From positions 434,001 to 498,000 of the forward strand of contig NZ_SGXJ01000002.1 of the NCBI RefSeq assembly GCF_004216905.1: a stretch of 64,000 bases of DNA. The letters are read 5' to 3'. Source of the DNA: Kribbella sp. VKM Ac-2569 (GTDB lineage Bacteria > Actinomycetota > Actinomycetes > Propionibacteriales > Kribbellaceae). Of the stretch, positions 8,474 through 16,854 are shown piece by piece. A program made the translations under genes and the position numbers. Every line of letters starts with the position of its first letter. The stretch's first letter is position 1. The notes under the pieces were generated by a model. That model had not been told where the DNA came from. It did not search any database and saw only the letters and a list, made by a program, of their open reading frames with translations.

Positions 8474-9544
8474 TCAGAGGCTCGGCTTGATCTGCTCGGT
8501 GAACAGCTGCCTGCGCTTCTCGGACTGTATGTGGCACCGCACCATGTGCTTCTCCTGACCGATCTGCAGCAGCTCAGGCAGTTCGGTGGCGCAGTTCGCC
8601 CCCTCGACGTGTTCCTGGTAGTCGCAACGCGGCTGGAACGGACATCCCTTGGGCAGGTTGATCAGCGACGGCGGCGTACCCCGGATCGACTTGAGCCGCC
8701 CGTCACCGGAGCGGTTCACCCGCGGGATCGAGCCGAGCAGACCCCACGTGTACGGCATCTCGGGCCGGTAGAAGATGTCCCGGACGTTGCCTGCCTCGAC
8801 CACGCGGCCGCCGTACATCACAACCACGTTCTCGGTCATCTTGGCGACCACACCGAGGTCGTGGGTGATCAGGATGATCGCGGAGTTGAACTCCTTCTGC
8901 AGGTCCTTCATCAGGTCCAGGATCTGGGCCTGGACGGTGACGTCGAGCGCGGTGGTCGGCTCGTCGGCGATCAGCAGCGCGGGGTCGCACATCAGCGCCA
9001 TCGCGATCATCGCGCGCTGCCGCATACCGCCGGAGAACTGGTGCGGGTAGTCGAAGAACCGCTTGTCGGGCGACGGGATGCCGACCCGGTCGAGCAGCTC
9101 GATCGCGCGCTTCTTGGCGACCGCCTTCGGCGCGTCGTTGTGCACCAGGAAGGCCTCGGTGAGCTGGTCACCGACGCGGAAGAACGGGTGCATCGCCGAC
9201 AGCGGGTCCTGGAAGATCATCGCGACCTGCTGGCCGCGCAGTGCCCGCATCTCGGGCACGGACATCGCCACCAGCTCGGCGCCGTCCAGCCAGATCTCGC
9301 CGGCCACCTTCGCCTTGCTGCCCTTGTGCAGGCCCATGATGGCCAGGCTGGACACGCTCTTCCCGGAGCCGGACTCGCCGACGATGCCGAGCGTCTTGCC
9401 GCGCTCGAGGGTGAAGTTCAGGCCGTTGACGGCCTTCACCAGCCCGTCGTCGGTCGGGAAGTGCACCTGCAGGTCCTTGACCTCCAGGAACGGCTTTCCG
9501 GCGCGGGTGTCCGCCGGCGGCGCACTGGTCACGGATTCGGTCAT
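8474..9544 (-). CDS. Peptide ABC transporter ATP-binding protein (OppD/DppD type)
   Basis: 356 aa. Walker A GESGSGKS, signature FSGGMRQRAMIAMAL and Walker B LLIADEPTTALDVT are intact. The family-specific C-terminal domain LPKGCPFQPRCDYQEHVEGANC has cysteines matching the Opp/Dpp extension. It lies between permease genes and the second ATPase, with 11 nt to the upstream permease stop. The pair energises peptide import across the cytoplasmic membrane. Confidence 0.92.
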   Translation of the reverse strand: MTESVTSAPPADTRAGKPFLEVKDLQVHFPTDDGLVKAVNGLNFTLERGKTLGIVGESGSGKSVSSLAIMGLHKGSKAKVAGEIWLDGAELVAMSVPEMRALRGQQVAMIFQDPLSAMHPFFRVGDQLTEAFLVHNDAPKAVAKKRAIELLDRVGIPSPDKRFFDYPHQFSGGMRQRAMIAMALMCDPALLIADEPTTALDVTVQAQILDLMKDLQKEFNSAIILITHDLGVVAKMTENVVVMYGGRVVEAGNVRDIFYRPEMPYTWGLLGSIPRVNRSGDGRLKSIRGTPPSLINLPKGCPFQPRCDYQEHVEGANCATELPELLQIGQEKHMVRCHIQSEKRRQLFTEQIKPSL

Positions 9545-9555
9545 CTCACCTCACC

Positions 9556-10560
9556 TCAAGCCAGCCGCACGCGCGGGTCGATGACGGCGTACAGGACGTC
9601 GACGACGATGTTCGCGAGCACCACGAAGATCGCCGCGAACAGCACCACGCCCATGATCGCGGGCAGGTCGTTGCTGAGCACGGAGTCGATGGAGAACTTG
9701 CCGAGGCCGGTGATGCTGAAGATCTGTTCGGTGATCACCGCGCCGCCGAGCAGGCCGCCGACATCCAGGCCGAAGATGGTCACGATCGGGGTCAGCGCGG
9801 ACCTCAGCCCGTGCTTGAAGACCACGGTCCGTTCGTCCAGGCCCTTGGCCCGGGCCGTTCGGATGTAGTCCTCGTTCATGGTGTCGATCATGTTGGCCCT
9901 GGTGATCCGGGTGTAGAGCGCCGCGAACACCAGCGCGAGCGTGATCCAGGGCAGGATGTAGAACTGCAGCCACTTCACCGGACCGACCGAGAACAAGGCT
10001 GCGTTCGCCGTGTCGGGGAACGGGATCCACTTCAGTTTGACGATGAACAGGAACAGCAGCAGATAGCCGAACACGATCGTCGGGAAGGACACCCCGAACA
10101 GAGCCAGGCCGACGCTCAGCTTGTCGACGAACTTGCCCTTGCGGAGCGCGGCTATCAGGCCGAGCAGTACGCCGGACAACAGCCAGAGGACCGCGGCCCC
10201 GAGGGCCAGCCACAGTGTCGACGGGAACGCGTCCTTGATCGAGTTCCAGACCGGGATGCCGTTCTGGTACGACTCACCGAAGCACGGCCACGGGCAGTTG
10301 CGTTCGTTGCCCTCGGAGCCGATCGTCCGCCCGCCCGGGCTCACCAGGCCCTGCATGTAGTGGCCGTACTGCACGACCAGAGGCTTGTCGAAGCCGTACG
10401 TCGCGTTGACCTGTGCGACCGTCTCCGCGTTGCAGTTCTTGCCGCAGATGAGCAACGCGGGGTTCGCCGGCGTGGCCCAGAAGAGGAAGAACGTGATCGC
10501 GCTGATCACGATCAGGACGAACACCGCCTGGATCAGGCGGCGGATGAGATAGCGGCCCAC
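9556..10560 (-). CDS. Peptide ABC transporter permease (DppB type)
   Basis: 334 aa from GTG 10560, which has a GGAAGGAG site 8 nt upstream and begins with the usual GRYLIRRLIQAV of DppB proteins. The open frame to 10629 adds 23 residues that overlap dppC and are not family-like. About six membrane segments are visible, plus the EAA loop (RTARAKGLDERTVVFKHGLRSALTPIVT), which docks the ATPase. The large external loop holds a CGKNC pair. It forms the channel with the neighbouring DppC-type gene. Confidence 0.92.
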   Translation of the reverse strand: MGRYLIRRLIQAVFVLIVISAITFFLFWATPANPALLICGKNCNAETVAQVNATYGFDKPLVVQYGHYMQGLVSPGGRTIGSEGNERNCPWPCFGESYQNGIPVWNSIKDAFPSTLWLALGAAVLWLLSGVLLGLIAALRKGKFVDKLSVGLALFGVSFPTIVFGYLLLFLFIVKLKWIPFPDTANAALFSVGPVKWLQFYILPWITLALVFAALYTRITRANMIDTMNEDYIRTARAKGLDERTVVFKHGLRSALTPIVTIFGLDVGGLLGGAVITEQIFSITGLGKFSIDSVLSNDLPAIMGVVLFAAIFVVLANIVVDVLYAVIDPRVRLA

Positions 10561-10564
10561 CGGG

Positions 10565-11611
10565 TCAGCTCCTTCCGGCGCGTGGATCGAGGGCGTCCCG
10601 GACCGAGTCGCCGAGCAGGTTGAACGCAAGCACGGTGATGAACAGCGCCATCCCCGGGAAGAACAGGTACAACGGGTTGCTCTCGATCCAGGCCGACGCG
10701 TCGGAGATCATCCGGCCCCACGAGGCAGTCGGCTCCTTGATGCCGACGCCCAGGAAGGACAGCGCCGCCTCGGCGGTGATGTTGGTCGGGAGCAGCAGCG
10801 TCGTGTACACCAGCAGCGTCGGCAGCAGGTTCGGCAGGATCTGCCGGAAGAGCACGTAGTTCGGGCCGGCGCCGAGCGACCTGGCCGCCTCGACGAACTC
10901 GCGCTCACGCAGCGAAAGCGTTTGACCACGGACGATCCGGGCCAGGTAGGCCCAGCCGAAGAAGCCGAGCACGAACATCAGCACGCCCATTCGCAGCGTG
11001 TTGTTGTCGGGGATGCCGAACAGGTCCTGGGCGCGCGAGGCGACCACCGGTGTCAGCGCCATCACGAACAGCAGCGACGGGAAGCTCAGCATGATGTCCA
11101 TGAGCCGGCTGAGCAGCGTGTCGACCCAGCCGCCGAAGTACCCGGACACCATCCCGATCACGGTGCCGAGCACGACCGCGATGACAGTGCCGCCGAGCGC
11201 CACCAGCAGCGAGACCCGGGTGCCGTAGACCAGCCGCGAGAAGATGTCGCGGCCGTTCTGCGGCTCGATGCCGAGCCAGTGCTCGGAACTCGTGCCGCTG
11301 CCCCACAGCCCGCCGATCGGGATGCCGCCGTCGCGCGTGTTCAGCAACGGGTCCCCGTTCGCGTTGAGTTTGTTGAACTGATCGGGCGGGAACCCGTTCA
11401 GCTTCACGATCAGCGGCGCGAGCAGCGCCACCGCGATGATCAGCAGGATCACGATCGCGCTGATGATCGCGATCTTGTCCTTCCGCAGCCGTGCCCACGC
11501 GATCTCGCCCGGCGAGCGGCCCTCGATCTCCTTCGCTTCGGCAGTCTCGACCAGAGCATCTGTCGGCAGCCCCTCATCGGGAGACTGCGTCTCCGATACC
11601 CCCAGCGTCAT
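10565..11611 (-). CDS. Peptide ABC transporter permease (DppC type), first gene of the operon
   Basis: 348 aa. A cytosolic N-terminus of about 50 residues is followed by IISAIVILLIIAVALLAPL and five more membrane segments. The EAA loop is EFVEAARSLGAGPNYVLFRQILPNLLPTLLVY. Gene order in this operon is C-B-D-F-A, with the binding protein last; dppB starts 4 nt after this stop, indicating translational coupling. The promoter should lie in 11612..11758. Confidence 0.92.
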   Translation of the reverse strand: MTLGVSETQSPDEGLPTDALVETAEAKEIEGRSPGEIAWARLRKDKIAIISAIVILLIIAVALLAPLIVKLNGFPPDQFNKLNANGDPLLNTRDGGIPIGGLWGSGTSSEHWLGIEPQNGRDIFSRLVYGTRVSLLVALGGTVIAVVLGTVIGMVSGYFGGWVDTLLSRLMDIMLSFPSLLFVMALTPVVASRAQDLFGIPDNNTLRMGVLMFVLGFFGWAYLARIVRGQTLSLREREFVEAARSLGAGPNYVLFRQILPNLLPTLLVYTTLLLPTNITAEAALSFLGVGIKEPTASWGRMISDASAWIESNPLYLFFPGMALFITVLAFNLLGDSVRDALDPRAGRS

Positions 11612-11758
11612 CGCCCGTCACCCGTCCTTCATGGTGATGCACCCCGCACCTTTTGACCCGAGCTCGCCGGGTTGCCGGGAACCCTACGTATCTCGCAGTG
11701 TGGACGCCATGGGAAGCCGACGCTAGTCACCGAATCGTGACCGGTGTGACTTCCGCCA
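11612..11758 (-). promoter_or_regulatory. Upstream region of the peptide ABC operon
   Basis: 147 bp without a gene. On the minus strand a TAGGGT -10-like hexamer lies about 80 nt before the first permease start. An inverted repeat GTCAC CGAATC GTGAC (11726-11741) lies further upstream and could be an operator or the end of the Nudix transcription unit. Confidence 0.35.
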
Positions 11759-12166
11759 CTACCGGTCGGTTCGGAGCGCCCGGACGAACGGCCGATCGGG
11801 TACCAGCCAGTCACTCTCGTCGAGGTCGTCCGGCGCGAACCACCGGAGCTCCGAGTGCTCACGCAGTACCGGATCACCCGCGACGATCACCGCCCGGTAG
11901 ACGTGCAGCCGGTACGCCTCCGAGATGTCCACGCCGGGCCCCAGCGACTCGCCGACCTTGATCTCCAGATCGAGCTCCTCGCGGAGCTCCCGGACCGCGG
12001 CCTGCTCGTCGGTCTCCCCCGGCTCGACCTTGCCGCCCGGGAACTCCCAGCCACCGTCCGGCCCCGGCCGGTACGCCGCCAGCACCAAGCCGTCCCGTAC
12101 CACCGCAACACCCACCACGATCTGCACGTCGCGACTCTGCCAGAAACTGTCCGCCGCGTCCGCCAT
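11759..12166 (-). CDS. Nudix hydrolase (MutT-like NTP pyrophosphohydrolase)
   Basis: 135 aa. The Nudix box is clear at about residues 45-67: [20 protein letters not shown], then EL, with the catalytic glutamates in RELREEL; the glycine usual after the last EE is D here. [20 protein letters not shown] is the first sheet. Short MutT-type members clean oxidised or modified nucleoside triphosphates. ATG 12166 was chosen: the open frame runs to 12568, but the extra part is the antisense of the divergent gene at 12176. Only 9 bp separate the two start codons. Confidence 0.85.
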   Translation of the reverse strand: MADAADSFWQSRDVQIVVGVAVVRDGLVLAAYRPGPDGGWEFPGGKVEPGETDEQAAVRELREELDLEIKVGESLGPGVDISEAYRLHVYRAVIVAGDPVLREHSELRWFAPDDLDESDWLVPDRPFVRALRTDR

Positions 12167-12175
12167 GATGCCGGT

Positions 12176-12808
12176 ATGCCGTTGCAGAACAGGGTTCTGC
12201 CCACCCAGGAGATCGTCGCCGACCCCGGCCGCGGTCTGCTGATGGGCAATCGCGGCAGCCTGCACGGCCCCGACCGGCGCCTCGGCACGACCCGCTGGCG
12301 CTCGAAGGCGTGGATCTGCTGTGTCCTCGACTGGAAAGGGATCCGCCGCGATCCGATGCCGCCGGGCCGCTGGACCGCGCTGTTCTTCTTCGACGAAGCG
12401 GTCGCGCTCGCCGCCGGCCATCGGCCCTGTCATTACTGCCGGCGCAGGGATTTCCTGCTGTACGCCGGTGCGTGGGCGAGCGGCCGCGGCCTGTCCGAAC
12501 GCCCCCGGGCCGCCGAGCTGGACGCCGTACTGCACCATGAGCGGGTCGAATCGCGCACCCGGCGGCAACGAACGACCGTCCAGGACTTCTTCGGACTACC
12601 GGACGGCGCCATGGTGCGGTTTGACGGCAGACCCGCGCTGGTGCTCGATCAGCAGGTGCTGCCGTGGTCGTGGGAGGGGTACGGCGAAGGGCTGCGGCCA
12701 CCTGGTCTGCGCGAGGTCGAAGTTCTCACGCCGCCCGCGAATCTCGTTGTCCTACAAGCCGGATTCGCCCCATTACTCCACCCGTCGGCGCACTCGCAAC
12801 TGAGGTAA
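12176..12808 (+). CDS. Conserved protein of unknown function with CHYC motif
   Basis: 210 aa. I recognise the layout of a widespread bacterial family (MPLQNRV.P..EIVADP.RG.LMGNRG.LH, then [27 protein letters not shown]) but know no function for it. The single CxxC ([12 protein letters not shown]) may bind metal or just be structural. The second half includes [24 protein letters not shown], which looks like a small beta domain. The start is ATG 12176, 9 bp from the divergent Nudix start, so both promoters must overlap the partner gene. Confidence 0.7.
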   Translation: MPLQNRVLPTQEIVADPGRGLLMGNRGSLHGPDRRLGTTRWRSKAWICCVLDWKGIRRDPMPPGRWTALFFFDEAVALAAGHRPCHYCRRRDFLLYAGAWASGRGLSERPRAAELDAVLHHERVESRTRRQRTTVQDFFGLPDGAMVRFDGRPALVLDQQVLPWSWEGYGEGLRPPGLREVEVLTPPANLVVLQAGFAPLLHPSAHSQLR

Positions 12809-12819
12809 GCCTAACTGGA
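12801..12819. promoter_or_regulatory. Possible DtxR/IdeR-type iron box upstream of the sdh operon
   Basis: The 19-mer here matches the IdeR consensus (TTAGGTTAG G CTAACCTAA) at 13 of 19 positions by eye. The left half and centre (AGGTAAGCCTAAC) are good and the right end is poor. It overlaps the stop codon of the preceding gene, about 90 bp before the first gene of the sdh unit. Confidence 0.3.
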
Positions 12820-12910
12820 AACACGCCGTACCGAGGGGTCTTCCGTTGGGCGCTCGGCAGGGGCAAAGTGTGCCCATACTGACAGCTACATAACCATCAC
12901 TGGAGTCGGC

Positions 12911-13228
12911 ATGAGTGCTGAGTTGAACTCGGGGGCAAACAGCGGCCAGCGCAACATCGCCGCAGTCGTCCGCGCGCTCGAAGGGCTGCATGCGGCGGTG
13001 GGCAATCTCAGCCAGGAGTACGGTGACACCCTCGGCATCCGCCGCCTGGTGTCCGATGTGGCCCGGCTGAGCGACGATCTCGCAGAGCTCGGCCCGCCCG
13101 ACCCCAGGCACAGGCCCGGACCCGTTCCGGAGGAACTCGAGGAGATTCCCGACGTGGAGTATGACGCGTCCATGTGGACCGACGCGGAACACGAAGGCTT
13201 CGGCGCGCCTGACAGGCACGCTCCCTGA
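12911..13228 (+). CDS. Small conserved actinobacterial protein leading the sdh operon
   Basis: 105 aa, acidic C-terminal half. The N-terminal part (RNIAAVVRALEGLHAAVGNLSQEYGDTLGIRRLVSDVARLSDDLAEL) is predicted helical; no catalytic motif is visible. A GGAG site lies 6 nt before the ATG. Its stop overlaps the next start (TGATG), so it is coupled to sdhC. From memory, M. tuberculosis also has a small conserved gene at this place beside its Sdh1 genes, which would make this a conserved accessory of the complex. That role is inference. Confidence 0.65.
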   Translation: MSAELNSGANSGQRNIAAVVRALEGLHAAVGNLSQEYGDTLGIRRLVSDVARLSDDLAELGPPDPRHRPGPVPEELEEIPDVEYDASMWTDAEHEGFGAPDRHAP

Positions 13229-14028
13229 TGGCGACGGGAGTAAACGCGCCGGGCCGCGCTCAAGTAGGCCTCAAGACTGCAAGATCGGATCGATGGTGGC
13301 TCGCGCCGTTGCGCATCGGCGTGATCCTGGGCTTCTTCATCGTCTACGCGACGATCCGGATCTTCATGAACAAGTGGTACTGGGTCGACGCGTACCACTA
13401 CCTCACGCCGCTGTACTCGCCGTGTGTGACCAGCAGCTGTGTCGAGGGTTCCAGCCATCTCGGCACCTGGTTCGGGAACTTCCCGCGGTTCCTGCCGTTC
13501 AGCCTGATCACGTTCGTGGTCCTGGCCGGCTTCCGCGGCACCTGCTACTACTACCGCAAGGCGGGCTACCGGTCGCTGTTCTTCGCGCCGGCCGCCTGCG
13601 CGGTGCCCGAGCCGCACAAGAACTACACCGGTGAGCGGAAGTTCCCGCTGATCGCGCTGAACCTGCACCGCTACTTCTTCTACGGTGCGCTGGTCTTCGG
13701 TGTGCTGAACATCTACGACGGCGTCCAGGCCTTCCACGGTGACGGCGGCGGCTTCGGGATCGGTCTCGGCACGGTGATCATCTGGATCAACCTGGTGATG
13801 CTGTGGCTGTACACGCTGTCCTGCCACGCCTGCCGGCACATCGTCGGCGGCCGGCTGAAGAACTTCTCCAAGCACCCGATGCGCTACCGGTACTGGACCT
13901 TCGTGTCCAAGCTGAACCCGAAGCACGGCACCTTCGCGATGACGTCGCTGTTCACCGTGATCCTGACCGACTTCTACATCATGGCGGTCTCCGCCGGGTG
14001 GTTCTCCGACCTGCGCATCATCAATTGA
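13228..14028 (+). CDS. sdhC: Succinate dehydrogenase membrane anchor, Sdh1 type
   Basis: 266 aa with five likely membrane segments (about 29-48, 88-103, 143-162, 175-197, 227-245). It is followed directly by the flavoprotein and iron-sulfur genes, so it is the anchor subunit. It differs from classical small heme-b SdhC/SdhD pairs: one long protein with cysteines at 66, 71, 106, 124, 199 and 202 and histidines at 147, 200 and 204, including LSCHACRH. Mycobacterial Sdh1 has this architecture, and its structure was reported to hold a membrane-embedded Rieske-type cluster. The ATG overlaps the preceding stop by one base. Confidence 0.85.
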   Translation: MATGVNAPGRAQVGLKTARSDRWWLAPLRIGVILGFFIVYATIRIFMNKWYWVDAYHYLTPLYSPCVTSSCVEGSSHLGTWFGNFPRFLPFSLITFVVLAGFRGTCYYYRKAGYRSLFFAPAACAVPEPHKNYTGERKFPLIALNLHRYFFYGALVFGVLNIYDGVQAFHGDGGGFGIGLGTVIIWINLVMLWLYTLSCHACRHIVGGRLKNFSKHPMRYRYWTFVSKLNPKHGTFAMTSLFTVILTDFYIMAVSAGWFSDLRIIN

Positions 14029-14035
14029 GGATTTC

Positions 14036-15916
14036 ATGACTGAGCTGGAACGACACTCGTACGACGTCGTCGTGATCGGGGCCGGCGGCGCCGGCCTGCG
14101 CGCGGCGATCGAGGCCCGCGAGCAGGGCAAGAAGACCGCGATCATCTGCAAGTCCCTGTTCGGCAAGGCGCACACCGTGATGGCCGAGGGTGGCTGCGCG
14201 GCCGCGATGGGCAACGCGAACTCCAACGACAACTGGCAGGTCCACTACCGCGACACGATGCGCGGCGGGAAGTTCCTGAACAACTGGCGGATGGCCGAAC
14301 TGCACGCGCAGGAGGCCCCCGACCGGGTCTGGGAGCTGGAGACGTACGGCGCGCTCTTCGACCGCACGCCCGACGGCCGGATCAGCCAGCGCAACTTCGG
14401 CGGTCACACCTACCCGCGGCTCGCGCACGTCGGTGACCGCACCGGCCTGGAGCTGATCCGCACCCTGCAGCAGAAGATCGTCTCGCTGCAGCAGGAGGAC
14501 TTCGAGGCCACCGGCGACTACGAGGCGAACCTCAAGGTGTACGCCGAGTGCACGGTCACCGAGCTGCTCAAGGACGGCGACGCGATCTCCGGCGCCTTCG
14601 GGTACTGGCGTGAGTCCGGCCGGTTCATCCTGTTCGAGGCGCCGGCCGTCGTACTCGCGACCGGTGGCGTCGGCAAGTCCTTCAAGGTCACCTCGAACTC
14701 CTGGGAGTACACCGGTGACGGGCACGCGCTGGCGATGCGGGCCGGCGCGACGCTGATCAACATGGAGTTCATCCAGTTCCACCCGACCGGCATGGTCTGG
14801 CCGCCGTCGGTGAAGGGGATCCTGGTCACGGAATCGGTCCGCGGCGACGGCGGCGTACTGAAGAACTCCGAGGGCAAGCGGTTCATGTTCGAGTACGTGC
14901 CGGACGTGTTCCGGGCGCAGTACGCCGAGTCCGAGGACGAGGCGGACCGCTGGTACAAGGACCCGGACAACAACCGGCGCCCACCGGAGCTCCTGCCGCG
15001 CGACGAGGTCGCCCGCGCGATCAACTCCGAGGTGAAGGCCGGCCGCGGTACGCCGCACGGCGGTGTCTTCCTGGACGTGTCGTCGCGACTCCCGGCCGAG
15101 GAGATCACCCGGCGGCTGCCGTCGATGCACCACCAGTTCAAGGAGCTGGCGGACGTCGACATCACCGCGGAGCCGATGGAGGTCGGTCCGACCTGCCACT
15201 ACGTGATGGGTGGCGTCGAGGTCGACCCGGACACCGCGTCGTCCGTCGTACCTGGCCTGTTCGCCGCGGGTGAAGTTGCCGGCGGCATGCACGGCTCGAA
15301 CCGGCTCGGCGGCAACTCGCTGTCCGACCTGCTCGTCTTCGGGCGGCGCGCCGGTATGGGTGCCGCGATGTACGTCGACGGTCTCGGAGCGGCTCGGCCG
15401 AAGATCGACGAGGCCGACGTCGATGCGGCGGCCGAAGACGCGTTGGCGCCGTTCGAGCTCGAGGGCGGCGAGAACCCGTACACGATCCACCAGGAACTGC
15501 AGCAGTCGATGAACGACCTGGTCGGCATCATCCGCAAGGAAGAGGAGATGGAGCAGGCGCTCGGTCGCCTGTCCGAGTTCCGCAGCCGGATCGCGAAGAT
15601 GACGGTGGAGGGTCACCGGCAGTTCAACCCGGGCTGGCACCTCGCGCTCGACCTGCGCAACATGCTGACCGTGTCGGAGTGTGTGGCCGGAGCGGCGCTG
15701 ATGCGGCAGGAGTCGCGCGGTGGGCACACGCGCGACGACTTCCCGGGGATGAACCCCGAGTGGCGCAAGAAGCTGCTGGTGTGCGCTCTCGACGCCGACG
15801 GCGTCGTCAACGTCTCCGAGGAGCAGCAGATCCCGATGCGCGAGGATCTGCTGGAGCTGTTCGAACTCGACGAGCTGAAGAAGTACCTGACGGATGAGGA
15901 GCTGCCGGCCAAATGA
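14036..15916 (+). CDS. sdhA: Succinate dehydrogenase / fumarate reductase flavoprotein subunit
   Basis: 626 aa. The FAD-binding GAGGAGLRAA follows YDVVVIG near the N-terminus, and the histidine that covalently binds FAD is at about 46 in FGKAHTVMAEGG. The active site includes FIQFHPTGM, and GSNRLGGNSLSDLLVFGRRAG closes the FAD domain. The family-typical helical bundle ends the protein. It oxidises succinate to fumarate and passes electrons to the iron-sulfur subunit on the inner face of the membrane. It lies 7 nt after sdhC and its stop overlaps the sdhB start. Confidence 0.95.
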   Translation: MTELERHSYDVVVIGAGGAGLRAAIEAREQGKKTAIICKSLFGKAHTVMAEGGCAAAMGNANSNDNWQVHYRDTMRGGKFLNNWRMAELHAQEAPDRVWELETYGALFDRTPDGRISQRNFGGHTYPRLAHVGDRTGLELIRTLQQKIVSLQQEDFEATGDYEANLKVYAECTVTELLKDGDAISGAFGYWRESGRFILFEAPAVVLATGGVGKSFKVTSNSWEYTGDGHALAMRAGATLINMEFIQFHPTGMVWPPSVKGILVTESVRGDGGVLKNSEGKRFMFEYVPDVFRAQYAESEDEADRWYKDPDNNRRPPELLPRDEVARAINSEVKAGRGTPHGGVFLDVSSRLPAEEITRRLPSMHHQFKELADVDITAEPMEVGPTCHYVMGGVEVDPDTASSVVPGLFAAGEVAGGMHGSNRLGGNSLSDLLVFGRRAGMGAAMYVDGLGAARPKIDEADVDAAAEDALAPFELEGGENPYTIHQELQQSMNDLVGIIRKEEEMEQALGRLSEFRSRIAKMTVEGHRQFNPGWHLALDLRNMLTVSECVAGAALMRQESRGGHTRDDFPGMNPEWRKKLLVCALDADGVVNVSEEQQIPMREDLLELFELDELKKYLTDEELPAK

Positions 15917-16665
15917 GTTACAAGGGCAAATTCCGCGTCTGGCGCGGGGACTCCGAGGGCGGAGAGCTCAAGGACTACGAGGTCGAGGTGAACGAGGGCG
16001 AGGTCGTCCTCGACGTCATCCACCGGTTGCAGGCCACCCAGACCCCCGACATGGCGGTCCGGTGGAACTGCAAGGCCGGCAAGTGCGGCTCGTGCAGCGC
16101 CGAGATCAACGGCATGCCGAAGCTGATGTGCATGTGCCGGATGAACACGTTCGCCGAGGACGAGGTCGTCACGGTCACGCCGATGCGCACCTTCCCGGTG
16201 ATCCGGGACCTCGTCACCGACGTCTCGTTCAACTACCAGAAGGCGCGCGAGGTGCCGGCCTTCAAGCCGCCGGCGGACCTGAAGCCGGGTGAGTACCGGA
16301 TGCAGCAGGTCGACGTCGAGCGCTCGCAGGAGTTCCGCAAGTGCATCGAGTGCTTCCTGTGCCAGGACACCTGCCACGTGATCCGTGACCACGAGGAGAA
16401 CAAGGAGTCGTTCTCCGGTCCGCGGTTCCTGATGCGCGTCGCCGAGCTGGACATGCACCCGCTCGACGCCGCCGACCGGCAGCACGCCGCGCAGGAGCAG
16501 CACGGTCTGGGCTTCTGCAACATCACCAAGTGCTGCACCGAGGTGTGCCCCGAGCACATCAAGATCACCGACAACGCGCTGATCCCGATGAAGGAACGCG
16601 TCGTCGACCGCAAGTACGACCCGATCGTCTGGCTGGGCAACAAGATCCGCCGCCGCCCCGCCTGA
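15913..16665 (+). CDS. sdhB: Succinate dehydrogenase / fumarate reductase iron-sulfur subunit
   Basis: 250 aa. The [2Fe-2S] ligands are C53, C58 and C61 with C73 or C75 (WNCKAGKCGSC...LMCMC). The [4Fe-4S] loop is CIECFLCQDTCH, and the distal cysteines sit in GFCNITKCCTEVCPEH. It carries electrons from FAD to the quinone site in the anchor. It is translationally coupled to sdhA through an ATGA overlap. A terminator hairpin follows the stop, so the unit is small gene-sdhC-sdhA-sdhB. Confidence 0.95.
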   Translation: MSYKGKFRVWRGDSEGGELKDYEVEVNEGEVVLDVIHRLQATQTPDMAVRWNCKAGKCGSCSAEINGMPKLMCMCRMNTFAEDEVVTVTPMRTFPVIRDLVTDVSFNYQKAREVPAFKPPADLKPGEYRMQQVDVERSQEFRKCIECFLCQDTCHVIRDHEENKESFSGPRFLMRVAELDMHPLDAADRQHAAQEQHGLGFCNITKCCTEVCPEHIKITDNALIPMKERVVDRKYDPIVWLGNKIRRRPA

Positions 16666-16681
16666 CCACCCGCACCACGAC

Positions 16682-16715
16682 GAGCCCCCTGGCCCCACCC
16701 GGAGCCAGGGGACTC
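16682..16715 (+). terminator. Terminator of the sdh operon
   Basis: A 12-bp stem (16682-16693 with 16704-16715, one mismatch) encloses a 10-nt loop and is followed by a pyrimidine run, 17 bp past the sdhB stop. Confidence 0.8.
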
Positions 16716-16722
16716 GCTCTTT

Positions 16723-16787
16723 CCAACCTTGAGCACCCACCAACCGTTTTCGCCGGCCCGAAACGGTTGGTGGGTGCTCAAGGTTGG
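16723..16787. repeat. Perfect 27-bp inverted repeat with 11-nt spacer
   Basis: Arms 16723-16749 and 16761-16787 are exact reverse complements, spaced by 11 nt. This is longer than a usual terminator and lies right after one. It sits between sdhB and the aarF-like gene, whose -10 box is at 16842. Confidence 0.9.
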
Positions 16788-16854
16788 GGGCTCAGGGTTG
16801 GGTCACTCGCGTGGGTGAGTCGGTGGGGGCGGTTGGGCGCTTAGGGTTCCGGAC

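Noticed and set aside
14021..15727. Minus-strand open frame of 568 codons
   Set aside because: Antisense of sdhA.
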